DNA of 64,000 nucleotides from an archaeon (GCA_024256265.1 JACGUK010000004.1:186001-250000); one strand, 5' to 3'; shown: positions 32,829 through 41,208, counted from the first letter of the stretch. Numbers and translations are program-made. Notes: generated by a model not told the origin, from the sequence alone.

Positions 32829-33751
32829 TGCCAAAGCTCTTTGAGACTCTTCAGAAAGATGAAAAGTTTGCAAAAGAAATATCTCAATCATCTCAGAAAG
32901 CCATGGCCAATCCTTTCTTCCAGAGGGTTATGAAGGAAGCTTTGCTCAGCGACTCAAGCCTAGCCTTAGGAAAGGTTCATGATGCAGTTGTAGAGGCAGC
33001 ATTGCCAGAATTAGTTGGCCGTGAGCTAGTTCAGATAATAGAGACTGAAGAGCCTTTCCTAAGAATATTTAAAGCGAAGAAAGGTAAAGCTTACAGAAGT
33101 GCACAGCTATCAACGACATGGGTAACAGGAGAGAGTTATGAGACACAAGATGTGAAGGCTGATAAGGAGATTCGAGCAATAGCAGAGTTTACGAAGAGAT
33201 TTTTAGAGGATGCAAAGTGGCCTGTAATGGAGAGGCAAGCGAAAGAAGTAGGGAGAGCCATAGGAGAGATGGAGACTACAGAGATAAAGGATATTTATGA
33301 AGCAATATCAGCAAGTGATCTGGCAAGTGGGGCAGAAATATCTGCTACAACACCTGGAACATTAGCCTATGAAGATGTATTAAAGGCATGGAAGGCAGTG
33401 AAGGGTGAGAACTTCAACCCTACAGTTCTTGCAGTGTCTCCAAACAAAGCTGGAGACCTATGGAATGATGATAAGTTCATTCATAGCTTCTACTTTGGAG
33501 AATTGCAAGACAAAGAAAGAGGAATATTCGGTAGCTCTATACTTGGCTTCAAGATCGCAGTATCATCCATATTCCCTGATGATAAGGCTTACATGATAGA
33601 TGCAAAGAATGCTTCAGTAATGCTATTGAGAAGAGATATAGTTACAGAGCCTTATGAGGATTTGAAGAATGATAGGCATGGCATAGTGGCATCTGAGAGG
33701 ATAGGATTGGCAGTCTTAAGGACAAAGGCAGTAGCGAGGATCACGATATAA
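32828..33751 (+). CDS. Major capsid protein, HK97 fold
   Basis: A 307-residue capsid protein. The N-terminal arm (MPKLFETLQKDEKFAKEISQ) precedes the core: VGRELVQIIETEEPFLRIFKAKKGKAYRSAQLSTTWVTG, then EFTKRFLEDAKWPVMERQ, and LKAWKAVKGENFNPTVLAVSP with a final AVLRTKAVARITI. Length and order are as in short HK97-like capsids. A 9-bp inverted repeat with a T run spans its end. It is the last gene of the head block before the second cargo block. Confidence 0.8.
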   Translation: MPKLFETLQKDEKFAKEISQSSQKAMANPFFQRVMKEALLSDSSLALGKVHDAVVEAALPELVGRELVQIIETEEPFLRIFKAKKGKAYRSAQLSTTWVTGESYETQDVKADKEIRAIAEFTKRFLEDAKWPVMERQAKEVGRAIGEMETTEIKDIYEAISASDLASGAEISATTPGTLAYEDVLKAWKAVKGENFNPTVLAVSPNKAGDLWNDDKFIHSFYFGELQDKERGIFGSSILGFKIAVSSIFPDDKAYMIDAKNASVMLLRRDIVTEPYEDLKNDRHGIVASERIGLAVLRTKAVARITI

Positions 33752-33776
33752 AAGTGATCCTCTCACTAAATTTTTT
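33736..33776 (+). terminator. Hairpin and T-run at the end of the capsid gene
   Basis: GAGGATCAC (33736-33744) and GTGATCCTC (33754-33762) form a perfect 9-bp stem with a 9-base loop, followed eight bases later by a run of six T (33771-33776). The stem overlaps the last codons of the capsid gene. Archaeal termination favours T-runs, so this probably ends head-operon transcripts or protects their 3' ends. Confidence 0.6.
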
Positions 33777-33785
33777 GTGATCATT

Positions 33786-33977
33786 ATGAGCAAGAATCTT
33801 GATTTTATTAAGAAATATGTGAAGATAAAGGGAAGGTATCATAAACAATTAAGAGCATTAAGTTATAAAAATGATATTCCAATAGAAGAAGTTATTGACA
33901 TAATCTTAGAAGATGTCCTTAAAGATGAGAGTAGGTTTGATGAATTATTTCAAAAAAGAAGGCAAAAGAGCGATTAA
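33786..33977 (+). CDS. Small strand-helix-helix protein behind the capsid gene
   Basis: A 63-residue protein (from ATG 33786): FIKKYVKIKGRYHKQLRALSYKNDIPIEEVIDIILEDVLKDESRFDELFQKRRQKSD. The pattern fits a ribbon-helix-helix DNA-binding fold. Its last 15-20 codons occur twice more downstream (35706-35748 and 36514-36579), marking it as the target of the cargo insertions that follow. It could regulate late virus genes. Function not known. Confidence 0.6.
   Translation: MSKNLDFIKKYVKIKGRYHKQLRALSYKNDIPIEEVIDIILEDVLKDESRFDELFQKRRQKSD
33925..33977. repeat. Insertion scar repeat, copy 1 (intact gene end)
   Basis: Encodes DESRFDELFQKRRQKSD and the stop. Related stretches at 35706-35748 and 36514-36579 encode NELFQKRRQKG and DESKFDELFQNRKKKSD. 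Each copy sits at the boundary of one cargo unit. Confidence 0.75.
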
Positions 33978-34273
33978 GCATTAGCCCACGCCCCTTAAAA
34001 TTCTCTACTAGTTAGTTTATCAGAATCATTCCTTCTCTAAAGAAACTATGCCTAGATTTACCATTATTCTTGAAATGTGACTTACATTTACTTAAAGAAA
34101 TTTAGTTCAGCCTTGAGAGAGAAGTGGAAAGAAACTTATTCACAGTTAGCGAAGCCAAGAAAATAGAATAGATGACATCTCATTCTCCGAAGTAAAGGAA
34201 AGTGTGTATTCATTTTCTAGCATCCCGATTATCTTAGTAAAATTTAAATGTATTAAAAATTACTAACATTAAT

Positions 34274-35557
34274 ATGGAAAAAGAGTTAATTTTTCCGAGA
34301 GATATTGAAGCAAGCTTGCTAAGATGGATAGAAAGAAGAGAAACCTACGCAATAAAAGGTCCAAGACAGAGCGGCAAAACAACTCTGCTAAGAATTCTGG
34401 AAGATGATTTAAAGAAGAAAGGCATAAACACAGTTTTTTTGAATTTTGAAGATCCTGATATACTGGAAGCTTTTGAGACTAATCCCAAAGAATACATTAG
34501 AAGCTTTCTGACAAAAGAAGGCAAGTATTGTTTTTTGATGGACGAATACCATTACGTGAAAGACCCTGGAAAGAAGCTCAAGCTTCTTTATGATACTTTC
34601 GAAAACTCTAAGTTTATTGTCACTGGTAGCTCATCTTTAGAGCTTTCAGGAGCTATGGCAAAATTTTTGGTTGGGAGAGTATTTTTCTTCGAGCTATTCC
34701 CATTCAATTTTCATGAATTTTTAACAGCAAAAGATCCAAGACTGGCAAAGATCTATGAAGAGAAGAACAATATGGTTAAAGAGTTTTTAAGTAATAAAGT
34801 TGAAGTTGAGAAAGATATTTTCCTTAAGGAGCTTGCCCCATTTTTTGATCAATATGTAATTTTTGGTGGCTATTCTGCTGTAATAAAAGCAGAAGATTTT
34901 GATACTAAAAGAGCTATATTAAAAAATATTTATGATACCTATATCTCGAAAGATGTTGTAGAGTTCCTTAAAGTTACTGATGCTTTTAAATACAGACATG
35001 TTGTTAGGGCTTTAGCAGTACTAATTGGGAATTTGATAAATTACAATGAAATCTGCTCGGCATGTAATACTTATTATAAAGAACTAAAAAGAATGATTTC
35101 AATACTCTCAGAAACCTACATAATAAACTTGATTCAGCCGTTTTATAGAAACCCGTTAACAGAATTGAAAAAAGTTCCAAAACTATATTTCTTTGATCTA
35201 GGTTTAAGAAATTATATAATAGACAATTTTAATCCCCTTGAAAAGAGAACCGACAGTGGAGCATTGGTTGAAAACTTTGTTTTTTTAAGCTTAAAGAACA
35301 ATTTCCCTGAAGCGATAATAAACTATTGGAGGACTATAGCGAAGGCAGAAGTTGACTTTGTGCTTAAAATAAAAGATGAAATAATCCCAATAGAGGTTAA
35401 GTATCAAAGTTTCAAAGAACCTAAAGTCTCAAAAGGATTAAGAAGCTTCATAAAATCTTACAAAATTAAAAAGGCTATTGTGATTACAAAAAATTTTTGG
35501 AGCAAAATAAAAATCAATAATACAGACATTCTTTTTATCCCAGCTTGCTACCTATGA
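34274..35557 (+). CDS. AAA-type ATPase with DUF4143 (COG1373)
   Basis: A 427-residue ATPase with Walker A at 29-37 (GPRQSGKTT), Walker B-like CFLMDEYHYV, and FIVTGSSSLELSG as the sensor. A C-terminal DUF4143 domain follows, including YKELKRMISILSETYIINLIQPF, RNPLTELKKVPKLYFFDLGLRNYII, and DSGALVENFVFLSLK, with WRTIAKAEVDFVLKIKDEIIPIEVKYQ as a nuclease-like end. These are frequent archaeal island genes of unknown role. It is the first unit of the second cargo block and has its own AT-rich promoter. Confidence 0.82.
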   Translation: MEKELIFPRDIEASLLRWIERRETYAIKGPRQSGKTTLLRILEDDLKKKGINTVFLNFEDPDILEAFETNPKEYIRSFLTKEGKYCFLMDEYHYVKDPGKKLKLLYDTFENSKFIVTGSSSLELSGAMAKFLVGRVFFFELFPFNFHEFLTAKDPRLAKIYEEKNNMVKEFLSNKVEVEKDIFLKELAPFFDQYVIFGGYSAVIKAEDFDTKRAILKNIYDTYISKDVVEFLKVTDAFKYRHVVRALAVLIGNLINYNEICSACNTYYKELKRMISILSETYIINLIQPFYRNPLTELKKVPKLYFFDLGLRNYIIDNFNPLEKRTDSGALVENFVFLSLKNNFPEAIINYWRTIAKAEVDFVLKIKDEIIPIEVKYQSFKEPKVSKGLRSFIKSYKIKKAIVITKNFWSKIKINNTDILFIPACYL

Positions 35558-35705
35558 TTAATATTTAACAAATAAGGCATGTAGAAAAGTTTAATTAAAT
35601 TTTTTCTTATTTGAAGAATTGCTTTTTTCATCGAGAAGTTGCATTATCTTAGAGATAACTCCTTTTACTTTTAATTCTCTTTAATAAGATTCTTGTAATG
35701 ACCTG

Positions 35706-35748
35706 CTCAATGAACTATTCCAAAAAAGAAGGCAAAAGGGGCAATTAA
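35706..35748. repeat. Insertion scar repeat, copy 2
   Basis: The stretch decodes in frame as LNELFQKRRQKGQLR, matching the end of the small gene at 33925-33977 (ELFQKRRQK identical). It lies just past the DUF4143 ATPase gene and overlaps the 3' end of the VapC gene. The copy is not a gene on its own. Confidence 0.75.
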
Positions 35749-36164
35749 GATGCCTTTATTTCAATTAGAAAATCGCCCGGCGTAGCAACTCTAATTTTTT
35801 CTTTTATTTTTTCTATATGAAAATCTTTATCTCCAGTAATAAAATAAGTTGGTTTTACTGCTAAGGTACATGCAAGTATTGGTATATCTTTTCTGTCATC
35901 GATTAACTCAGAAGCCTCTGCTATAAATCTGGAATACTCCTCATCCATAATAATTCTTGGTTTGACCAATAGAAGAAACGAATCTAAAAGGCTAGTCTTA
36001 TCAGAAACTTCTTTTGCAAATACTTCATAGATTTCGTTCAACTGATCGATCGGAATTATCAGCTTCAATTTACGCTTTCTAATCAATTCAAGAACTTTAA
36101 ACGGTTTTCCTTTAAACAACAAACCAGAAAATAAAATATTACTATCAACCATGATGCTTCTCAT
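35745..36164 (-). CDS. vapC: VapC-like PIN-domain toxin
   Basis: A 139-residue PIN-domain protein. Active-site acids appear at MVDSNILFSGLL (Asp), DQLNEIYEVF (Glu), and DRKDIPILACTLAVKPTYFITGDKDF (Asp, Asp). It overlaps the antitoxin gene by 20 bases. Second VapBC pair of the window; it differs in subfamily from the one at 19509-19901 and has an AbrB-type antitoxin. Confidence 0.83.
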   Translation of the reverse strand: MRSIMVDSNILFSGLLFKGKPFKVLELIRKRKLKLIIPIDQLNEIYEVFAKEVSDKTSLLDSFLLLVKPRIIMDEEYSRFIAEASELIDDRKDIPILACTLAVKPTYFITGDKDFHIEKIKEKIRVATPGDFLIEIKAS

Positions 36165-36435
36165 ACTTTTCCTTCCAAATTTTTTCTCGCACCTCTTCTA
36201 TTGCTCTGTTTATCTTTTCTGGAGTCAGACCTTTTTCTTTAGCTAGCCTTTGGCAATATCTCTGTAGCTCTTCTAAAGATTCTACTATCTCCACTTTTTT
36301 CATAACTACTAGCTCTTTGTCTACACTTTCCACTAAAAGCTTGCTTCCTTCTTTTATTCCTAATTTCTTTCTTACATCTTCAGGTATAGTCACTTGCCCC
36401 TTTCGAGTTACAGATACTAGCTTCATCTCTATCAT
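36145..36435 (-). CDS. vapB: AbrB/MazE-type antitoxin (VapB)
   Basis: A 96-residue protein with the swapped-hairpin AbrB fold: VTRKGQVTIPEDVRKKLGIKEGSKLLVESVDKELVVMKK. The C-terminal helices (LEELQRYCQRLAKEKGLTPEKINRAIEEVREKIWKEKYEKHH) would hold the toxin. A TATA-like A/T box lies upstream (TTTAAGTAATACAGT region). It is part of the second unit of the cargo block. Confidence 0.83.
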   Translation of the reverse strand: MIEMKLVSVTRKGQVTIPEDVRKKLGIKEGSKLLVESVDKELVVMKKVEIVESLEELQRYCQRLAKEKGLTPEKINRAIEEVREKIWKEKYEKHHG

Positions 36436-36513
36436 AAAAAGTAGTACTGTATTACTTAAATACTTATGTTTTCAGTCAACATGAATTCTGTAGCGTTTTG
36501 TTAATGTGAAGAG

Positions 36514-36579
36514 TTTTATGTTAAGGATGAGAGTAAATTTGATGAACTATTTCAGAATAGAAAGAAAAAGAGCGATTAG
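36514..36579 (+). repeat. Insertion scar repeat, copy 3
   Basis: Reads FYVKDESKFDELFQNRKKKSD and a TAG stop in frame, matching the last 20 residues of the small gene at 33786-33977. From 36523 onward about 46 of 54 bases agree with copy 1, counted by eye. The copy has no start codon. It separates the VapBC unit from the MFS unit. Confidence 0.8.
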
Positions 36580-36684
36580 AACGCCCTATCTGAGTAGTCT
36601 TCAGGATAGTCTTGTAAAGTTAAAAGTAATTCAGAATCATGCCTACTTATTTCCATCCTGGGCACAATTGCTGTAATTGTTCCA

Positions 36685-38109
36685 TTAGTTGCTTAATGTG
36701 CTTCCTCTAAGCACAGATGGTGGAATAGCAGCAGTATTCAATACAGCAAGCCAGAGGTATGTGTTCTTTAATCCTTCAGAAAAGAGTATCTTATCTACTT
36801 CAGGGATAACGATAGGGTTCGTGGATGATATTATCTTTGTTACTACTGCATATGGCACTGTAAAGGTCATTATCAGGACAGCCAAGTTGAGGCTTATTGT
36901 GAAGCCAACATTAAAGAATGTAGCCCTGAATGCTGAGGCGATCCCCCTCCTTTGAGTTGGAACAGAACCCATTATCGAACTTATGTTTGGGGAGATGAAC
37001 AGGCCTATACCGGCACCAAGGAGCACCATGTAAATGGCTAAAAGTGAATATGGTGTGGATGCATCTGAAGTTGAGAAGAGGTATAGAGAGATGCTCGTCA
37101 GAGCTAGGCCAGATGTGGTAAAGGGGAGATGCCCAAATCTATCAGAGAACCTTCCGCTTAACACACCAAGGAAAAGGAACGCTATGTCGAAGGGTATTAT
37201 CCTTATTCCAGCATCAAATGGGCTTAGACCAAGAACAAGCTGGAAGTAAAGGCTGAGCAAGAGTAATACAGCTCCCCATGCTATTGTATTAAGCAGTTGC
37301 GCTATGATACCGCCAGTGAACTCTCTTATCTTAAGAAGCCTTAGGTCCAGTAATGGATGCTCATGGTTTCTTTCATACGCTACGAAGGCTACCATGCTTA
37401 TTGCACTAACGATGAGAAACTCGTAAACTGTAATCTGCTCTGCTATCCCATAAGCAGCGTATGTGAGAGCTAGGATAAAGCTTGTTAAAGAAAACGTAAA
37501 TGTTACAAAACCTACCCAATCTATTGGGGTCCCCTTCTCTAGGCTCGCTATTTCTTTAAGCCTACGTTGGGCCCAGACAGTCCCGAAGATACCTATTGGC
37601 ACATTTATGTAGAAGAGCGCCCTCCAGTCTAAGAAGGAGAGAATTATTCCGCTTACAGTTAGCCCAGCCATAGCACCGAACCTGAAGGCTATCTGATTTA
37701 CACCAAGAGCAAAGCCAAGCTCATTCTTCGGAGTTGCATCCACTATCATAGCTATGCTATTTGTAAAGAGTATAGCAGCCCCAAGCCCCTGTATCCCCCT
37801 GAACAAGATAAACTCTGGAGATCCCCATGCAAGGCTTGTTAATGCAGAGCCTAATGTGAAGATTGTGAAGCCACTTATGTAAATTTTCACCCTTCCAACT
37901 ATATCCGTAACTCTACCTATAAGAAGCAATGCAACCGTAGTGCCAAGGACATATGCCTGAGTAAACCAGATCGCCTGTTCTGCATCTGCTCTTAGAGCTG
38001 AGGCTACTTGAGGGAGACCAACTATAACTATCCTAGAGTCTATACCAGCCATCAGAACACCAACAGTTGTTACTGTAAGCACAGTCCACTTGTACTGCAG
38101 AAGAAGCAC
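36685..38109 (-). CDS. MFS drug/solute transporter (DHA2-like)
   Basis: A 474-residue major facilitator protein with about 12-14 segments. Motif A-like RVTDIVGRVK and RFSDRFGHLP appear after helices 2 and 8, and motif C-like GMAGLTVSGII is near helix 5. It resembles QacA/EmrB-type exporters. It is on the minus strand inside the viral structural cluster, between capsid-side and connector-side genes, so it must be a cargo gene rather than a virion component. Expression is expected from a minus-strand promoter near 38130. Confidence 0.83.
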   Translation of the reverse strand: MLLLQYKWTVLTVTTVGVLMAGIDSRIVIVGLPQVASALRADAEQAIWFTQAYVLGTTVALLLIGRVTDIVGRVKIYISGFTIFTLGSALTSLAWGSPEFILFRGIQGLGAAILFTNSIAMIVDATPKNELGFALGVNQIAFRFGAMAGLTVSGIILSFLDWRALFYINVPIGIFGTVWAQRRLKEIASLEKGTPIDWVGFVTFTFSLTSFILALTYAAYGIAEQITVYEFLIVSAISMVAFVAYERNHEHPLLDLRLLKIREFTGGIIAQLLNTIAWGAVLLLLSLYFQLVLGLSPFDAGIRIIPFDIAFLFLGVLSGRFSDRFGHLPFTTSGLALTSISLYLFSTSDASTPYSLLAIYMVLLGAGIGLFISPNISSIMGSVPTQRRGIASAFRATFFNVGFTISLNLAVLIMTFTVPYAVVTKIISSTNPIVIPEVDKILFSEGLKNTYLWLAVLNTAAIPPSVLRGSTLSN

Positions 38110-38310
38110 CCCCTTGGGCGTCTAATTTTTCTCTAGTACATAAGATTTTAGCAATATCATTCCTATAACCCTATCCAATCTATAGCTCCATCAACATTCC
38201 TTGCCTTTATGATTTTATTAATAAAATTATATAGTAAAATACAATTTTATCAATTAATTTTAAAATTTTCATTATATTTTAAATAAATGCCCACAGTATC
38301 ATAAACTGCT

Positions 38311-38637
38311 TTGCCCTACAGCACAAGGAATATGGTAAAGGAGAGACTGGGAATAGATGCCACGAATAATGCTTATGACTCTATAATAGATGCTAAGATA
38401 ATGGCTGCTGATGCAATCATAGATAATTCTTTGAAGCAATACACTATAGTGCCTTTATCAAATCCTCCTCAGATAATATCAGATATAAGCGCAGATTTGG
38501 CATCAGGTCTATTTAGGCAGGATAGAGCACCACCTAATGAGAATAATTACTTTCTTAAAAGAGGAGAGAAAGAACTTCAGGATTACATAACCTCAACCTA
38601 TCTTAAGCCAGTTTTTAAGAAGAGTGAAGGAAATTGA
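38311..38637 (+). CDS. Head-tail connector protein (adaptor)
   Basis: A 108-residue helical protein starting at TTG. The pattern TRNMVKERLGIDATNNAYDSIIDAKIMAADAIIDNSLKQY, then PPQIISDISADLASGLFRQDR, is that of phage gp6/DUF1320-type adaptors that sit below the portal. It is the first gene after the second cargo block and would in an uninterrupted virus follow the capsid gene. Its stop overlaps the next start (TTGA). Confidence 0.7.
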   Translation: MPYSTRNMVKERLGIDATNNAYDSIIDAKIMAADAIIDNSLKQYTIVPLSNPPQIISDISADLASGLFRQDRAPPNENNYFLKRGEKELQDYITSTYLKPVFKKSEGN

Positions 38638-39056
38638 CATACAAAGAAATCGTTCAAAAGACCATAGACTTGCTCAAAGCAGATGCAAATCTTTCAGAGC
38701 CTGATAAGATAAAGAAGTATTACTTTGGTGTACCAATTCGCCTTGATCTTTATCCCTTCATATACGTTCAATGGAATGAGAGAAGAGCTACTGGGAAAGC
38801 TAACATATCTCAATTCGAGTATGAGCTTATTCTTGAGATAGGAGTTGCTGATAGAGCAGTAAACGAAGATATAGCGGAAAAAAGCGTCTATGATAAGATT
38901 GAATACATTGAGAATACATTAAACAGTAATCCATCCTTAGACGGTTTGGTATCTGATGTAAAGCTACCTAAGAGCATTGAAATTGTTAGGATGAGTGATA
39001 AGGATTACGCTGTTGCCTTTGTAAGGCTTCTTCATGCTGTAAGGAAGTGGATATAA
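38634..39056 (+). CDS. Head closure or tail terminator-like protein
   Basis: A 140-residue protein starting at TTG with a helical N-terminus (YKEIVQKTIDLLKADANLS), a beta segment (PIRLDLYPFIYVQWNERRATGKANISQFEYELILEIGVADRAV) and a helical end. The size and position after the adaptor suggest head-closure or tail-terminator proteins. The call is by position and secondary-structure pattern only. Confidence 0.6.
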   Translation: MTYKEIVQKTIDLLKADANLSEPDKIKKYYFGVPIRLDLYPFIYVQWNERRATGKANISQFEYELILEIGVADRAVNEDIAEKSVYDKIEYIENTLNSNPSLDGLVSDVKLPKSIEIVRMSDKDYAVAFVRLLHAVRKWI

Positions 39057-39058
39057 TG

Positions 39059-39173
39059 ATCGCTAAAGATCGCGAGGAAAGACCTCTAAAGGCAGGTTGC
39101 CTTTCGAAGGATGTTATTCTTTCCTTACGATCGGCGATAATCGACTTCAGACTAGATTGGATATCCAATCTAG
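39059..39173 (+). other. Strongly folded element: long hairpin and a perfect 22-nt palindrome
   Basis: Stem 39059-39063 pairs with 39134-39138; stem 39068-39082 pairs with 39118-39132 (14 of 15 positions, one G-T counted); inner stem 39088-39094 pairs with 39098-39104 around a GGT loop. Downstream, 39152-39173 (CTAGATTGGATATCCAATCTAG) is a perfect palindrome. A 44-residue frame (39056-39190) runs through it and overlaps the upstream stop, but the folding is a better explanation. It may be a regulatory RNA, a processing site or a DNA-binding site. Confidence 0.7.
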
Positions 39174-39196
39174 GAAGATTGAAGAGGTGATTAAAT

Positions 39197-39445
39197 TTGG
39201 ACATGACGCCAATAATTGAATTGGCTCTGATCTTCGGAGGCGTGGCAACTCTAGGCTTCGTTATAGCTGAAATTCTATCACTATATGTCTTCAGAAGTGC
39301 AACGAATAGCATGACACAAGCCACTACTGCTGGGATTAATGCTGTTGTGGATTTGACCACTCTATCTGTGACTGGGTTACATGGAGCTACTGCTGTAGAA
39401 GTTCAGGGTCAGCCTACAAAAGTGCCTGGATTAGAACAAAAGTAA
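39197..39445 (+). CDS. Small single-helix membrane protein of the tail operon
   Basis: An 82-residue protein starting at TTG with a GAAGAGGTGA ribosome site just upstream. One hydrophobic segment (IIELALIFGGVATLGFVIAEILSLYVF) is followed by a Thr/Ala-rich soluble part (TQATTAGINAVVDLTTLSVTGLHGATAVEVQ). It could be a holin-like or assembly factor. It sits between the folded element and the tail tube gene. Confidence 0.55.
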   Translation: MDMTPIIELALIFGGVATLGFVIAEILSLYVFRSATNSMTQATTAGINAVVDLTTLSVTGLHGATAVEVQGQPTKVPGLEQK

Positions 39446-39505
39446 ACCTCCCTGAAGAGTTGCTGAAATGCAACGAAACCATTTTTTGGTTGGAGGTAGA
39501 TGTAA

Positions 39506-40435
39506 ATGGCAAGATACTTAGGAATAGGGAAAGAGAGCACTTATGGGACACCAGTAGCAGCAAGCTACTACATACCAATAATAAGCGAAAATCTAAAACT
39601 TGAGCATGGCTACATCTATCCTGAGACTGTAGCATATAGAGAACTCGACAAAGTCATAGCTGGCAAGAAGCTGGTAACAGGGGGATGGGAGCAATACGTA
39701 ACTTATGATAAAGGCATAGGCTTAATACTAAAAGCTCTTCTTGGAGGAGAGACTAAGACCAATCCAGCAACAGGAGTAGCAAATCATGTGTTCAAAAAGG
39801 CAGCATCGCTACCATCTTTAACGGCAAGAGTAGGTCTTCACGATGTCACAGAGAAGATCCTCCACGGGATTGGAGTAAATGAACTAACATTAGAGTTAGT
39901 AGCAGGAGAACTTCTTGTGTGCACGGTTGATTGTGTAGGAGAGGATGAAAGCACAGGCACATTAAGCACTCCAACCTTTAGCACTCAAGACTTCATAGAC
40001 TTCTCAAAAATAACTACATTCACTCTAAGTGGAACGGCAGTAACACCAGAGAGACTCTCTTTAACAATAAGAAATAACATAGATACAGAGGCTTTCGTTC
40101 TAGGATCGAGGCTATTACCACGCTTAGAACCCACACGAATAGAAGTCGAGGGTGAGATGGATATAAGGTTCTTATCTACAGCACATCTGGATGACTTTCT
40201 TGCTTCAACGAAAAAGGACTTACAAGTGATATTAAGAGGACCACAGATAGGAGCTACCGGCTATTATAACGAATTACAGATAGACTGTGATGAGATAATC
40301 TATGATGTTGGAGATGCTTACATCGATAGACAAGAGAGAATAGTTCAAGGGCTTAAATTCACAGCAATAAGAGACACTACAAGTGCAGAGCCTATCATAA
40401 TAACTCTACAAAATGATGAAGATGTAGAATACTAA
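39506..40435 (+). CDS. Tail tube (major tail) protein of the non-contractile module
   Basis: A 309-residue tail tube protein. The N-terminus ARYLGIGKESTYGTPVAASYYIPIISENLKLEHGYIYPETVAYRELDKV is a hallmark of the siphovirus-type tube family. The body is beta-rich, and the end (TTSAEPIIITLQNDEDVEY) is extended. No sheath gene is found near it, which supports a flexible tail. It is separate from the tube encoded with the sheath at 5269-5682. Confidence 0.78.
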   Translation: MARYLGIGKESTYGTPVAASYYIPIISENLKLEHGYIYPETVAYRELDKVIAGKKLVTGGWEQYVTYDKGIGLILKALLGGETKTNPATGVANHVFKKAASLPSLTARVGLHDVTEKILHGIGVNELTLELVAGELLVCTVDCVGEDESTGTLSTPTFSTQDFIDFSKITTFTLSGTAVTPERLSLTIRNNIDTEAFVLGSRLLPRLEPTRIEVEGEMDIRFLSTAHLDDFLASTKKDLQVILRGPQIGATGYYNELQIDCDEIIYDVGDAYIDRQERIVQGLKFTAIRDTTSAEPIIITLQNDEDVEY

Positions 40436-40470
40436 ACTACTAGGCTAAGTAAGTAAGAGGGGTAATAGTA

Positions 40471-40746
40471 ATGAAAGAAGTAAAGATCGGAGATACAATA
40501 TATAAGATAAAGCCTGCTACACCTTGGAATGTTCATTTACTTCAAAGAGCTACTGAGCAAAGAACAGAAGAATCCTATAGAGAACTGTTTAAAGCTATGG
40601 TGGATCCTCAGCCTAGTGATGAAGATAGTTTAGCAGTCTTCATGGAGATAAGTAACTATGTCGATGAGATAACAAAGAAGGCTAGATTTTTTCGCAAAGA
40701 GCAAGATAGGAAGAGTGATAGGAGAGTTGAGTTTAGTCCTACATAA
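40471..40746 (+). CDS. Tail assembly chaperone, short form
   Basis: A 91-residue protein (KEVKIGDTIYKIKPATPWNVHLLQRATEQRTEESYRELFKAMVDPQPSDEDSLAVF) directly after the tube gene. It corresponds to gpG-type chaperones. Its last third is read differently when the ribosome shifts +1 (see the long form). Ribosome site GAGGGG precedes the ATG. Confidence 0.68.
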   Translation: MKEVKIGDTIYKIKPATPWNVHLLQRATEQRTEESYRELFKAMVDPQPSDEDSLAVFMEISNYVDEITKKARFFRKEQDRKSDRRVEFSPT

Positions 40747-40861
40747 AAGACCTAGTGAGTTCTTGGGTCTATCACCTTCATCTTTTGAAGCCTTTTTGTT
40801 TGATAATGAAATTGTTGCTGATAGAATGAGAGAACATGAAAGGAGGACAAGAAGAAGATGA
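40471..40861 (+). CDS. Tail assembly chaperone, long form by +1 frameshift
   Basis: In the +1 frame the reading continues from the slip codon (about 40690) through AKSKIGRVIGELSLVLHKRPSEFLGLSPSSFEAFLFDNEIVADRMREHERRTRRR to a stop at 40859-40861, giving about 129 residues. The slip site is TTT-TTT-CGC: tRNA-Phe on the second TTT can move one base to TTC while the A site shows CGC, a rare Arg codon in this AGA/AGG-biased DNA. A GTG at 40715 could alternatively start the downstream part alone. The stop overlaps the next start. Confidence 0.6.
40690..40695 (+). promoter_or_regulatory. Candidate +1 frameshift site (TTT CGC)
   Basis: Second Phe codon of a TTTTTT run followed by C and then GC. A one-base forward shift keeps Phe pairing (TTC) and opens the long chaperone frame. 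Rare CGC in the A site would favour pausing. No -1 heptamer is present. Confidence 0.5.
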
Positions 40862-41208
40862 GTTTATCATTAGAGTTAAGAGGTTGGGAAGAGTTTAGAA
40901 GATTCCTGAGAGACTTTCCATCAAGAGTAAAGATAGCTATAGAAGAGGCAAGTGAGGAAGCCTCAAAGCTAATAGCTCAAAGCGCAAAAAGAAAAGCTCC
41001 TGTAAGAACTGGTAAGTTAAGAGATTCTATCAGAGCATCAAGCTTCATGGTCGAAGCTAGGGTTCCTTACGCCGCCTATGTGGAATTCGGCACTAGGAAG
41101 ATGGAAGCCCAACCATTTCTTAGACCTGCTATTGAAGAGAGCATCCCTAAAGTGAGGAATATTTTCAGAACGAAGATAGAGGATATGATAAGGAGTAGGT
41201 TAAGATGA
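40858..41208 (+). CDS. HK97 gp10-like tail component
   Basis: A 116-residue protein with the gp10-family pattern: LRGWEEFRRFLRDFPSRVKIAIEEASEEASKLIAQSAKRKAPVRTGKLRDSIRA, then VEARVPYAAYVEFGTRKMEAQPFLRPAIEE. This family caps the head-tail junction or the tube end. It is in the unusual place between chaperone and tape measure. A strong AAAGGAGG ribosome site lies 8 bases upstream. Confidence 0.82.
   Translation: MSLSLELRGWEEFRRFLRDFPSRVKIAIEEASEEASKLIAQSAKRKAPVRTGKLRDSIRASSFMVEARVPYAAYVEFGTRKMEAQPFLRPAIEESIPKVRNIFRTKIEDMIRSRLR

Noticed and set aside
39056..39190. 44-residue ORF exactly filling the gap between tail genes
   Set aside because: The same bases form a long hairpin and a perfect palindrome; the peptide has no protein-like pattern. 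Kept as a note in the element entry.
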